From assembly GCA_964371655.1 (NCBI GenBank), contig CAYJOD010000072.1, positions 1 to 33,255 of the forward strand: a stretch of 33,255 nucleotides of DNA, in the 5' to 3' direction. Numbering within the stretch: the first letter of the stretch is position 1; each line of letters opens with the position of its first letter. This document shows, in pieces, positions 24,259 to 32,438 of the stretch. Both the position numbers and the translations under genes were made by a program. Source of the stretch: CAZGSN01 sp964371655. Its GTDB lineage: Bacteria > Desulfobacterota > Binatia > HRBIN30. The notes below the pieces were generated by a model that saw only the letters and a program-made list of their open reading frames with translations, was not told the DNA's origin and ran no database searches.

Positions 24259-24873
24259 CTACGCCTCGGTCGGCGGCACGACGAGGTAGGGCCGGCTGCG
24301 GCGCGGCTCGAGCTCGATACCGGCGTAGATCTCTTGGACGGTGAACTCCGCTCCCACCGACGTGAGCCGCACGCTGTCCCTCGCACCATGGCGTACCAGC
24401 ATCCAGTTGCCTTCCTGGTTGCGGTGGAACACCTCGATACCGGGCTCGTGCTGATCGACCAGCACGTACTCGCGGAGCGATGCCAAAGTTCCGTAGTCGG
24501 CGAACTTCCCACCGCGGTCCTCGGCCTCCGTATTGTCCGACAGCACCTCGACGAGCACCACGGGGTTCGTGACCGCATCGCGATCGTGCGGGGCTCGCGC
24601 TAGGGGTCCGCACACCACCGCCACATCCGCATACGTGATCCGGTTTCGCGCCTCGATGAACAGCTTCAGATCCGAGCTGAACGCCACACACGGCCCGGAG
24701 CCGAGAACGCGTGCGATGGCGGCGTTGACGCGACTGGCAAGCGCGGCGTGCTGCGGTGAGCCCCCCGCCATCGCGTATACCTCGCCGTCGATCCACTCGT
24801 GCTTGACACCGCGCTCGCGCTCAACGGCGAGATATTCCTCGTATGTGGCCTTGCGGTGCGCGGGCTCACTCAT
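24259..24873 (-). CDS. Uma2-family (DUF820) putative nuclease
   Basis: 204 residues from the ATG at 24873, with AGAAGG upstream. It starts MSEPAHRKATYEEYLAVER, followed by HEWIDGEVYAMAGGSPQHA, typical of Uma2 proteins, which adopt a PD-(D/E)XK nuclease fold. Candidate catalytic residues are Asp83 in ITYADVAVVCGP, Glu109 in VVLVEVLSDNTE and Lys123 in GGKFADY. The C-terminal EYVLVDQHEPGIEVFHR and VQEIYAGIEL complete the family pattern. Uma2 proteins are often multicopy; their substrate is unknown and some may be transposon-related. It is 98 bases upstream of cofG on the same strand; no functional link to F420 is known. Confidence 0.88.
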   Translation of the reverse strand: MSEPAHRKATYEEYLAVERERGVKHEWIDGEVYAMAGGSPQHAALASRVNAAIARVLGSGPCVAFSSDLKLFIEARNRITYADVAVVCGPLARAPHDRDAVTNPVVLVEVLSDNTEAEDRGGKFADYGTLASLREYVLVDQHEPGIEVFHRNQEGNWMLVRHGARDSVRLTSVGAEFTVQEIYAGIELEPRRSRPYLVVPPTEA

Positions 24874-25208
24874 GCACGCCTTCTAGCTCGCCACGCCAAG
24901 CTGTCCAAGCCTCGCCGCCCGCGTAACGAACCCTTGGTTCCCCGGTTCCCGGTTCCCCATTGCCCGAGGGCAAGCGGCAGCGATGCCCGCGACCAACTTC
25001 AGCCGACCAAGAGGGGTACGATTCGCCATTGCGCTCGGGTTGCCACACGAGCGCTGGCGAATCTGAGTTTCCTCCCGCGGTCGGGTGTGGGCGACGACAG
25101 GCAAACGTGCCGAGGATGAGATACCAAAGGTGACGTAATCGGAGTCCGAGCGTCAGTTGCAAACCAACCCCACACGCGGTAATGGCCGCCGCCGTTTTTG
25201 CAAGCGGT
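24874..25208. other. Spacer without recognisable gene
   Basis: 335 bases between the Uma2 gene and the propeller gene. It contains short GGTTCCCCGGTTCCCGGTTC-type quasi-repeats near 24935 and no convincing gene; the Uma2 promoter is expected here. Confidence 0.4.
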
Positions 25209-27746
25209 TTATGAACGCGGGGACGTGAACGCGGGGACGTGGGGTTCAGGCGGTGCGATTGAGACAGAATGCAACGTCTGCACCCCACGTCCCCACCGCC
25301 ACCTGCATTTCCGCCCGGTCCGCAACAGGATTGCAGAAATAAGCAACAGCTCCCAGGCCGTCGGCTTCGCACCGCCCTCTTCTAATGAGGCGACGGCGCA
25401 GCCACCACCGCTAGCGGGCGGCGGCACTGTCGACGTAACGGTCGGAAGCGACGTCACCGTTGATGTAGGGGCCAGCGTCGAAGAAGGCGTTGCCGTCGGC
25501 GTAACCGTAGCGGTCACCGTTGAGGTTGGCGTGTTCGTCACCGTATGGCTCGGCGTACGTGTCCAAGTGGCCGTGACTGTCGGGCTTACGGTCGACGTCT
25601 CGGTCGGGGTTGCAGGCACTGGTGTGCTGGTTCGGGTCATCCTTGGAGTAAAGGTTGGCGTTCGAGTTGAGCTCGGCGTCCAGGTAGCCGTCAGGATCGG
25701 GTTGAGCGGAGCCACGCAGCCATACGGAACGGTGCCGATCGCGATGTCTTGCGCGTTGTCGGGAATCGGTACTCTGTAAGTCACCTGCGGTAGACTTGTG
25801 TACGAGACGTTGACGATCGCAACCGTGTTGCTCTGGACGGCGTACGCGAGCTCGCTGTCAGGCGTAAACGCCAGCCCAAATGCGGGGCCTCCGTCAAGGG
25901 ACACGCTGCCGACCACTTTATTGGGCTCAAGGGGAAAGGGATCGTTGGCCGTGGCGATGACGGAAATACGGTTGCTTGTCTGATTGTCTTGCGAGTGGCT
26001 CACGTACACGGCGCGACCATCGGGCCGCATGGCAATCGCCCAGACCTGGAATGCCCCGAGCGAGACGATATCGATCACGCTGTTGGTCGTCGTATCGATC
26101 ACGCCGATGGCGTTCGTTAGGGCAACGTAGAGCGTGCGGCCGTCTGGTGTCAGGGCGAGCCCGCGTGGCTGGTCGCCGAAGGCGATCGTGGCGTTGGTCG
26201 CGCCGCTCCTCAGGTCCACACCTGAGATCACGCCAAAGCGATCGGTAATCTTGCTCACGTACGCACGTCGACCATCCGGGCTGATCGCAAGGCCTGCCAC
26301 CAAGGAAGAAAACGATGGCGAGGCCGCACTGCAGTTCGTGCAACCGATGCGTTGTGAGATGTTGCCATCGGTGGTGTCGACCGCGTACAGATCGTAGCAC
26401 GACGAATAGACCAGCCCTGCATACAGGATGGCACCGTCAGCGCTTGGCACGATCGGCCCAACGGAGCTGCCCAAGACGAATTCGTCTGCGACTGCGTTGA
26501 TGGAAGTGTCGATGACCGCGACCGTCGTGTCGCCGGTGGCGTAGGCGCGGGTGCCATCAGGCTTGAGAGCGATGTGTACCCGCTGCCCCGGTGCAGAAAG
26601 ACTACCCACCAGCAGCTGTGTGTGGGTGTCGATCACTGACACCTGTCCGGATGAGTGTGTGACATAGGCGCACGCCCGCGCGGCGTTTGGTGCCGCCGTC
26701 GGAGTCGGCGGCGGTGTCGCGGTCGGCAGAGCCGAGGGCGGCGCGACCCCGAGAGCAATTGCGCCGGGACCTTCGTTCACCGCAATCGTGGTGAGCACGG
26801 TGCGGCTGGCCGTATCGACGACGGTTACCGAACACGCATCATGATTCACCACGTAGAGGCTGCTGCCGTCTGCCGTCAGCGCGACCCGCCCCGGCCGCTG
26901 CGCAAGCTCGAGCCGCGCCACAACGCTGCGGGCGGAGAGATCGACGACCGAGATGGTGCCGCCGTCCCGCGTGGCATTGGTTCCGATATGTGACACGTAG
27001 GCGAATTGGCCGTCGGGAGAGATAGCGATGTCTTGCGGATTCCAATCGTCCTCGATGGTGCCGCTGATGGCGTTTGCGAGCACGTCGACTACCAAGATCG
27101 CGCCGCCGTACGACTTGGGCACGTAAAGGAAGCGACCATCCAGCGAGAACACCCCCCCCACAAACGAATCATGTGCGTCCGGGGCGGACTGGATATCGAT
27201 CGTCGCAACGACGGTGTTGGTGGCCGTGTCCATGACCTGAATCTGACTCGATTCTATCTCCCAGAGCGTAGGGAGAAGGTAGGCTTGCCGCCCATCCCGA
27301 GTGATCGCAACGTCGTGGATGTCGACGGTGACGGAGACCAAGCTGGCCGTCAGCGTCACGAGGTCCACGACAAACAGTTGCGAAGAATCACTGGCTAAGT
27401 ACAGCGTGTTTCCATCTGGCGCGAGCCTGACTCGACCGGCCGGGCTCACGTCGTATTGCGCTGCTGCGATGGTCGCGATGGTCTGCCGTTCGACGGCATC
27501 GATCACCTCTATGCCGTCCCCTCCTCTGCTCAGCCCGTAGAGGCGGGCTCCGTCGGCACTGACGGCGAGATCGCCGATCGAGGCCACGCTGGCGGAAACG
27601 ATCTGCTTGGTGGCCGTGTCTATGGCCTGCATGGTGCCGAAGTCCGTGGTGATATACGCGATCTCGCCACCAGCAGCGGCGGTTCGGCAGAGCGCCAAGC
27701 AGATCAACAGAGCTGCGACCATCCGGGCTGTGTGTCGCTGTCTCAT
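25209..27746 (-). CDS. Exported YVTN/YncE-type beta-propeller with Cys-containing C-terminal tail
   Basis: 845 residues from the ATG at 27746, after a GGGGGGAG. A signal peptide (MVAALLICLALCRTAAAGG) is followed by two propeller blocks made of YncE-like blades: words such as VDTASRTVLTTIAVNEGPGAIAL, FSLDGRFLYVP and LALTPDGRTLYVALTNAIGVIDTTTN recur. A short TPPPTPTAAP hinge near residue 350 separates them. A Ser/Thr/Pro linker (about 690-775) leads to SGGGCAVAS (Cys783), a short hydrophobic stretch (AWELLLISAILL) and basic residues, resembling MYXO-CTERM-like sorting tails. About 27 further residues after the basic patch are encoded by a repeat. It starts 36 bases after the M28 fusion gene, so both form one unit. 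Surface display is inferred. Confidence 0.82.
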   Translation of the reverse strand: MRQRHTARMVAALLICLALCRTAAAGGEIAYITTDFGTMQAIDTATKQIVSASVASIGDLAVSADGARLYGLSRGGDGIEVIDAVERQTIATIAAAQYDVSPAGRVRLAPDGNTLYLASDSSQLFVVDLVTLTASLVSVTVDIHDVAITRDGRQAYLLPTLWEIESSQIQVMDTATNTVVATIDIQSAPDAHDSFVGGVFSLDGRFLYVPKSYGGAILVVDVLANAISGTIEDDWNPQDIAISPDGQFAYVSHIGTNATRDGGTISVVDLSARSVVARLELAQRPGRVALTADGSSLYVVNHDACSVTVVDTASRTVLTTIAVNEGPGAIALGVAPPSALPTATPPPTPTAAPNAARACAYVTHSSGQVSVIDTHTQLLVGSLSAPGQRVHIALKPDGTRAYATGDTTVAVIDTSINAVADEFVLGSSVGPIVPSADGAILYAGLVYSSCYDLYAVDTTDGNISQRIGCTNCSAASPSFSSLVAGLAISPDGRRAYVSKITDRFGVISGVDLRSGATNATIAFGDQPRGLALTPDGRTLYVALTNAIGVIDTTTNSVIDIVSLGAFQVWAIAMRPDGRAVYVSHSQDNQTSNRISVIATANDPFPLEPNKVVGSVSLDGGPAFGLAFTPDSELAYAVQSNTVAIVNVSYTSLPQVTYRVPIPDNAQDIAIGTVPYGCVAPLNPILTATWTPSSTRTPTFTPRMTRTSTPVPATPTETSTVSPTVTATWTRTPSHTVTNTPTSTVTATVTPTATPSSTLAPTSTVTSLPTVTSTVPPPASGGGCAVASLEEGGAKPTAWELLLISAILLRTGRKCRWRWGRGVQTLHSVSIAPPEPHVPAFTSPRS
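25213..25294. repeat. Tandem 14-mer plus perfect 13-base dyad at the propeller gene end
   Basis: GAACGCGGGGACGT occurs twice head to tail (25213-25226, 25227-25240). GGGGACGTGGGGT (25233-25245) pairs perfectly with ACCCCACGTCCCC (25282-25294). The element lies inside the last codons of the propeller gene and encodes its final residues. Confidence 0.7.
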
Positions 27747-27782
27747 CTTCTCCCCCCAATTCTCTCGCTCACCGGCCAGTCT

Positions 27783-30245
27783 CTACGCGCCTGCTGGCTC
27801 CGGAGTCGCCGTGACGGTTGGCGCGGCGTTGTACGGCACACACTCGCAGCCGGCTTCGCCAACGCCGCTACACGTTCCAAGAGTTCCACTGAACTGCGAG
27901 CGGCACACGCGGCCGTCACAGACGTCAAGACAGCCACCGAACGTCGGCGTCGCCGTCACCGTTGGCAAGCGGCCGCAGTCCGTCCCTGCGCTATTCACCG
28001 CAGCGATGATCTCGTCGACGGTGATCGTGGCGTCCAGGTTCGAACCTATCGCGCACGTGGAGCTTCCGGCACGCCCCAAGGCACTGTTCACCATCGCCAG
28101 AATCTCGGTGGCTATCACCGCGCCGTCCCCGTCACAGTCGCCCGCGCAGATCGCCACGGTAGGCGCCGCCGTGGGGGACGGGGTTGTTGGCAACGGCGTG
28201 AGCGACGGCGTCCGCGTCGGGTATGGAGTCAGAGGTGGCAATTCCGCAACTGCCGCAATTGCTATCGGTGCAGCGCACCCCTCCTCATAGAGAATGTTCG
28301 CGATGGTGTTGGTCGTCGTATCGATGATGAAGATATGCGGACAGCTGGCTACGTACAGAAAGCGGCCGTCCGGCGTGATCGCGAGAGCAGACGCGGTGGC
28401 GGGGAGATCAATGGTAGCGGTCACGCGCTTGAGCGCGGTATCGATGACGTCGAGTTGATGGGCATTGCTGGAGCAACACACCGCCACATACGCGGTCGCG
28501 CCATCCGGAGCGATCAGGATGTCTCCCGGATTCTGATGGACCAGAACATTCTTCACCATACTGTTCGTGGCGGTATCGATCACCGAGACCGTGGCAGACT
28601 GACTATTGGCGACGTAGGCGAGAGCACCGTCAGGCGCGAAGGCAATACTCAACGGGATATTCGATCCGAAAGCGGAGAAGCTCCTGCCAACCGCAAAGGA
28701 AGCGACGACGCTGTTTGTAGCCGTCGCGATCACGGAGAGCGTGCTGCGGCTCGGGTCGGTAAAGTAAAGGAACTGGCCGCCCGCAGAAAACGCTAGCCCG
28801 CCGGGGTAAGTCTCTTCGAGGGGAATCGTTGCCACGATGGAGAAGTCTGTCGCGTCGATGACGACGATGCTCCCACCACTCGGCCAATCCCCGAAAGTCG
28901 TTACGTACGCGAAGCGACCATCCGGCGTGGCGGCAACGCGCCTGGAATTGACGACGCCTATCGAGGAGACGACGAGATTTGTCGCCGTGTCGATTACAGA
29001 AAGAGCCTCGCTGCTCCCGGCCCAGTGCGTGACGTAAAGCGAGCGTCCATCTGGAGCCGCCGCAATGCTCTGACCCGTCACGGGCATGCGCCCGACCACG
29101 TGTTGATCTGTGGTGTCGATGATGACACCGGCATAGAGCAGGACGTGGGCGCCAGGTGGCAATGGTGTCGCCGTCGGCACCGGCGTGCGCCGCCGCGTCG
29201 GCGTCGGCGTGGGCATGGGATCGGACGCGAGGCCGGCCACGCGCAGGGCGGTGGCCAACGCGGCCTGGGTCACTTGAGTGGCGAAGCTCAGGTCGAGCGT
29301 CTCGATCGTATCGCTTGGCTTGTGGTAGTTCGGATTCCGGAAATTCGCGGTATCGGTGATCATGAGCGCCGGGTAGTCCTGGCCCCAGAACGGAGCATGG
29401 TCGCTGCGGCCGGTGTCGGGAAGGCAACCACCGAGGCCGGCAACCTGGCCGTTGTTGACCGAGAGCTGTGGCACATATCGAGATGCAGCGGCCCGAAAGC
29501 TGTCGAGCAGGTCGCTGGATGCCTCGTTGCCGACACCGGTGATGAATGTCCCGACGTTGGGAACCGGGTGATCGATCTGCAAGCAACCCCGGATCGCGGG
29601 AATGATGAACTGGCATCCCGGTCGCGTGCAGGTGTAGGCGATCATCTCAAGCGACAGCATGCCACTGATCTCGCGTAACCCGGCGCGCGCCGTTTGCGCG
29701 TAATGCCGACTGCCGACGAGGCCCTCTTCTTCCGCTGCGAATGCCACCAGCTCGATCGAGGACGCGAGCGGTTGGTCGGCGAGTACGCGGGCCATCTCGA
29801 GGAGGCCGGCCACCGATGCAGCGTTGTCATCAGCTCCGGGCGATCCCCGAACGCTATCGAAGTGGGCGCCGACCACGAAGGCAATCTCGGGTGCGCGCTC
29901 GCCCGGAACCTGGACGATCAAGTTGGCACTCTGGGAGACAGGATCCTGCGTTGGGGTGTAGCCGTAAGACTGCAGCTGGCTGAGGATGTAGTTAGCAGCA
30001 GCAGCCTGAGCCGCGGGCGTGTCGCGCGGCGTCGCGAGGGCGCTGAGGTGGATGCGGATCTGCTCCGTCGACACCTGACTGACGATGTCATCGATCGTGT
30101 CCGCCTCGACCTTGCTGATCGGTGCGACAAGGAGGAGCAAAAGCCACAGCCTGCGCCTCCAAATGGTCCGTGTTCCACCTGCCACCAAGGGAACTGCCCA
30201 GCGCAAGCGGATGATTGTCGCGGTGGTGGATGAAGGCAACTGCAT
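27783..30245 (-). CDS. Secreted M28 peptidase fused to a beta-propeller and dockerin-like repeat
   Basis: 820 residues from the ATG at 30245 (GGGGGGAT upstream; the longer frame to 30365 is unlikely). A late signal segment is RRRLWLLLLLVAPISKVEA. The M28 zinc aminopeptidase domain follows with all expected residues: His128 and Asp130 in VGAHFDSVRG, Asp139 in PGADDNAAS, catalytic Glu172 and ligand Glu173 in AAEEEGLVGS, Glu200 in LSLEMIAY and His308 in NPNYHKPSDTIETLD. After a TPTPTRRR linker (about 340) a YncE-like propeller runs to about 645. A second linker leads to a paired EF-hand/dockerin-like repeat (700-757; GDCDGDGAVIATEIL and SNLDATITVDEIIAAVN) and a Cys-rich end (CLDVCDGRVC, CECVPYN). 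It is upstream gene of a two-gene unit with the propeller protein. Confidence 0.87.
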   Translation of the reverse strand: MQLPSSTTATIIRLRWAVPLVAGGTRTIWRRRLWLLLLLVAPISKVEADTIDDIVSQVSTEQIRIHLSALATPRDTPAAQAAAANYILSQLQSYGYTPTQDPVSQSANLIVQVPGERAPEIAFVVGAHFDSVRGSPGADDNAASVAGLLEMARVLADQPLASSIELVAFAAEEEGLVGSRHYAQTARAGLREISGMLSLEMIAYTCTRPGCQFIIPAIRGCLQIDHPVPNVGTFITGVGNEASSDLLDSFRAAASRYVPQLSVNNGQVAGLGGCLPDTGRSDHAPFWGQDYPALMITDTANFRNPNYHKPSDTIETLDLSFATQVTQAALATALRVAGLASDPMPTPTPTRRRTPVPTATPLPPGAHVLLYAGVIIDTTDQHVVGRMPVTGQSIAAAPDGRSLYVTHWAGSSEALSVIDTATNLVVSSIGVVNSRRVAATPDGRFAYVTTFGDWPSGGSIVVIDATDFSIVATIPLEETYPGGLAFSAGGQFLYFTDPSRSTLSVIATATNSVVASFAVGRSFSAFGSNIPLSIAFAPDGALAYVANSQSATVSVIDTATNSMVKNVLVHQNPGDILIAPDGATAYVAVCCSSNAHQLDVIDTALKRVTATIDLPATASALAITPDGRFLYVASCPHIFIIDTTTNTIANILYEEGCAAPIAIAAVAELPPLTPYPTRTPSLTPLPTTPSPTAAPTVAICAGDCDGDGAVIATEILAMVNSALGRAGSSTCAIGSNLDATITVDEIIAAVNSAGTDCGRLPTVTATPTFGGCLDVCDGRVCRSQFSGTLGTCSGVGEAGCECVPYNAAPTVTATPEPAGA

Positions 30246-30369
30246 ATCCCCCCAAGCGTGTCCGACCTCTACGCCCCTGAGCACGCCCAGGAGTGAAATA
30301 TCCCCGCACTGTTCCCATCCGTCAATAGGAAGACTGCGGGCTTTGCTAACGGTATCGGCAGACACGCCC

Positions 30370-30640
30370 TTTACGCAGTCGCCGCAGCCGAGGACGCCAC
30401 TGCAACCGCATCCGAGCCGGCCGCCGTGGTCGCATCCGCAATCGACTCAGCAGTCGTGTCGGCTATCCGCACCGACTCGGTTGCGGTCTCGGCCCATGGC
30501 TGGCGCTGCGTCCGAGGGACACGGTCGCCGATGCGGCTGCCATTGCTCCTACGGCTGCGGGAGCGGTTGCGGTTGCGGAAGCGCCTGCGGTTACGGATGC
30601 GGCAACGGCTGCGGTTGCCGACTCATCGGGGGATGTGGTG
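30370..30640. repeat. Second GC-rich degenerate array with dyad symmetry
   Basis: Left part rich in CGCATCCG and ATCCGCA words, right part in GCGGTTGCGGATGCGG-like words (for example GGAGCGGTTGCGGTTGCGG near 30560). It shares composition and left/right polarity with 6768-6975. The gap 30246-30784 holds no credible gene; the array lies between the M28 gene and a toxin-antitoxin pair. Confidence 0.5.
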
Positions 30641-30784
30641 ACTAGGTTGACCAACGCGAGCCGCGATGTGTCGCTCTCTGCGTCATGCGAGCGTGCTTTG
30701 CGGCGTGACGACCGCGACGTCAGCCATGAGTCCCGGCATTGCGCCTTCGCGCCAGAATTCTCCTTCTCTTTGGGCTTCGACGTC

Positions 30785-31090
30785 CTAAGCGGCCTTCAAT
30801 TGAATCCGTGTCCCCGTGGCGGCGATGAGCTTGATCAGGAGATCACACGACACGGACACGGTCGCGGCGTTCTTCACAGCTGACACCTTGGAACGGGCGA
30901 CTCCCGAAAGCTTCACCAACTCGTTCACTCCCAGGCCCGATTCTCGAATTGCCGTCGCTGCGATCTGCGATAGCTCGGCCTTGTACTGCATCAGAGCGAT
31001 GTCACCCTTCGAAAGGCCGAGGATCCTCCCCAGCTCTTCCGAGGTGCGGGCTGTGGGGTGTTTCACCTTGCTCGTTCTCCTGTCACGCAT
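30785..31090 (-). CDS. XRE-type antitoxin
   Basis: 101 residues from the ATG at 31090, with GGAGG six bases upstream (an ATG at 31096 is too close to it). The C-terminal part, ATAIRESGLGVNELVKLSGV, then RSKVSAVKNAATVSVSCDLLIKLIAATG, is an XRE helix-turn-helix as in HigA2-like antitoxins; the N-terminus (TARTSEELGRILGLSKGDIAL) is also helical. It overlaps the toxin gene by eight bases, toxin first. It should neutralise the toxin and repress the operon, possibly through the palindrome at 31453-31468. Confidence 0.82.
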   Translation of the reverse strand: MRDRRTSKVKHPTARTSEELGRILGLSKGDIALMQYKAELSQIAATAIRESGLGVNELVKLSGVARSKVSAVKNAATVSVSCDLLIKLIAATGTRIQLKAA

Positions 31091-31442
31091 GTTCATCCTC
31101 CAATTCCCTGAGGAATTCACGCAGCCGCGCACGCCCGACCTTGATCTCGCGACTCGGTGTCCTCCGCGTCTTCTTGGTGAAGGCGTGGAAGACGAGAATC
31201 CCGTGCTCGCTATGAATTACATGAAACGTGCGGAAGGTGCCGTTTGGATCTGTGATTCGGATCTCCGCCGCCCCCGACTCGACATCCGGCATCGGGCGAA
31301 CGTCTGGCATTCCGATCGACTCGCCCTTCTGCAACCTCGTCAACACGGCGCCAAGCTCCTTCTTGATCTCGGTCGGCCAACGCCGGACTACATCGCGAAT
31401 CGGCGCGTAGATTCGCACCACCCTCCACCCCGATTGCGACAT
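31083..31442 (-). CDS. RelE/Gp49-like (DUF891) toxin
   Basis: 119 residues from the ATG at 31442; an ATG at 31475 and a TTG at 31478 are in frame but lie upstream of a likely operator, so they are less probable. The family pattern is phage Gp49-like HigB: VVRRWPTEIKKELGAVLTRLQKGE, then DVRPMPDVESGAAEIRITD, FRTFHVIHSEHGILVFHAFTKKT and SREIKVGRARLREFLRE. These are ribosome-dependent mRNA interferases of about 110-120 residues. Co-translation with the antitoxin is suggested by the eight-base overlap. No sign of damage. Confidence 0.83.
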   Translation of the reverse strand: MSQSGWRVVRIYAPIRDVVRRWPTEIKKELGAVLTRLQKGESIGMPDVRPMPDVESGAAEIRITDPNGTFRTFHVIHSEHGILVFHAFTKKTRRTPSREIKVGRARLREFLRELEDEHA

Positions 31443-31452
31443 TGCCCGCACT

Positions 31453-31468
31453 GTCCCATATACGGGAC
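31453..31468. promoter_or_regulatory. Candidate operator palindrome of the toxin-antitoxin pair
   Basis: GTCCCATATACGGGAC is a 16-base palindrome with 14 of 16 symmetric positions, ending 11 bases upstream of the chosen toxin ATG. It is placed where an XRE antitoxin would bind to repress its own operon. No clean -35/-10 pair could be assigned. Confidence 0.5.
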
Positions 31469-31503
31469 GTTCCATCAAGGGGCCGTTTGGCTAGCACGAC
31501 AGC

Positions 31504-31656
31504 TGAACCGCGGATGAACGCCGATGGACGCGGATGAAGCCGGAGGACCTTAAAGAAATCGGCGATTGCCGCTCTCGCCTCGATACATTTCAATGCCCGT
31601 GTGCCGGAGCGCAAGTGCTGGCAATCCGCGTGAATCCGCGTCCATTCGCGGTTCAA
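31504..31656. repeat. Dyad of GCGGATGGACGCG-type words
   Basis: 31504-31535 pairs with 31625-31656 at about 27 of 32 positions around a 90-base loop. The right arm is the inverted complement of 5897-5926 at 29 of 30. It fills most of the gap 31479-31713, which holds no gene. Confidence 0.7.
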
Positions 31657-31713
31657 ACTGATGCTTTCGGGCTGAGGATAGGCCCTGAGCATCGCGGCGT
31701 GGCGCCGCGATGC

Positions 31714-32409
31714 TCACGCGTCGAGAGCGGCGAGCTCGCGGCGGACCCGAAGCGCCAGCAATCCGTCCTGCTCGCGATCGCGGGCAAGAAACTGTTGCAT
31801 GCGCGGCAGCTCCCACGGATCGAAGACGGTCGAGCACAGGCGATCGAGCTCGGCGTAAGCGCTCTCCGGCATGCGCACGATGCCGACGCCCGGATTGTCG
31901 GCAGCTTCGAAGATGAGGTCGAGCTGGCCGGCGGATAGCTTTCGAACGGTGCTTTGCAGTGCCGCCATAAAGCGCCGAAACTTGGTGAGGCGCAGGCGAT
32001 AGGGAAACAGCGCCGACGCCAGTCCGCGCCGGATCGTGTCCTCATCCACAGCCAAGCTGAGCTCTTTGGGTTGCAGGGTGCCGGGGCGCAATCGATAGAG
32101 GATTTCCCGGCTTGCTGACGGGCGATCGCCGGTGACGACATACAGACGTTGCCCGTCGGTGACCGCGAAGCTCGCCGTCGAGTTGCGATGCCACCAGCGT
32201 TGATCCGAGCTCAGCTCGAGCTCGCGGCGTTCGAGCCGAGTCGTATGGTGCCGAGAATGGGCTTGCAGAAACCCGGTGCCGGCGGCCTTTGCCGTGGATC
32301 CGTGCCGTCCGGCCGATGGCGCAGCGGGCTCGAGCACGCGGCAATCGAGGCACGCGATGAAGGTGGTTGGTTGCGTTTGGACGGTCGCTTTTTGGGTCTG
32401 GGTCGGCAT
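31714..32409 (-). CDS. Hypothetical protein, downstream of the response regulator
   Basis: 231 residues from the ATG at 32409; a longer frame reaches back into the upstream gene. I do not recognise the family. The N-terminal 60 residues look disordered and Thr/Gln-rich (MPTQTQKATVQTQPTTF), with a CLDC pair near residue 20. The rest looks like a compact alpha/beta domain: WWHRNSTASFAVTDGQRLYVV, REILYRLRPGTLQPKELSL, FPYRLRLTKFRRFMAALQ and a charged helical end (MQQFLARDREQDGLLALRV). No signal peptide or membrane segment. It begins 30 bases after the response regulator on the same strand, so it may be co-transcribed. The strand and frame are supported by sensible codon use and composition, not by homology. 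Confidence 0.6.
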   Translation of the reverse strand: MPTQTQKATVQTQPTTFIACLDCRVLEPAAPSAGRHGSTAKAAGTGFLQAHSRHHTTRLERRELELSSDQRWWHRNSTASFAVTDGQRLYVVTGDRPSASREILYRLRPGTLQPKELSLAVDEDTIRRGLASALFPYRLRLTKFRRFMAALQSTVRKLSAGQLDLIFEAADNPGVGIVRMPESAYAELDRLCSTVFDPWELPRMQQFLARDREQDGLLALRVRRELAALDA

Positions 32410-32438
32410 GAGATTGGAGGCGAGATTCAGGATTCCAT

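Noticed and set aside
27456..28796. 446-residue plus-strand open frame opposite the propeller and M28 genes
   Set aside because: No motif, spans the junction of two well-supported minus-strand genes, and has the Arg-rich composition of antisense frames.
30085..30645. 186-residue plus-strand frame ending in alternating Cys-Gly, suggestive of a Cys-rich peptide
   Set aside because: The Cys-Gly pattern is the translation of the GC-rich hexamer array; the first half is antisense to the M28 gene and there is no ribosome binding site.
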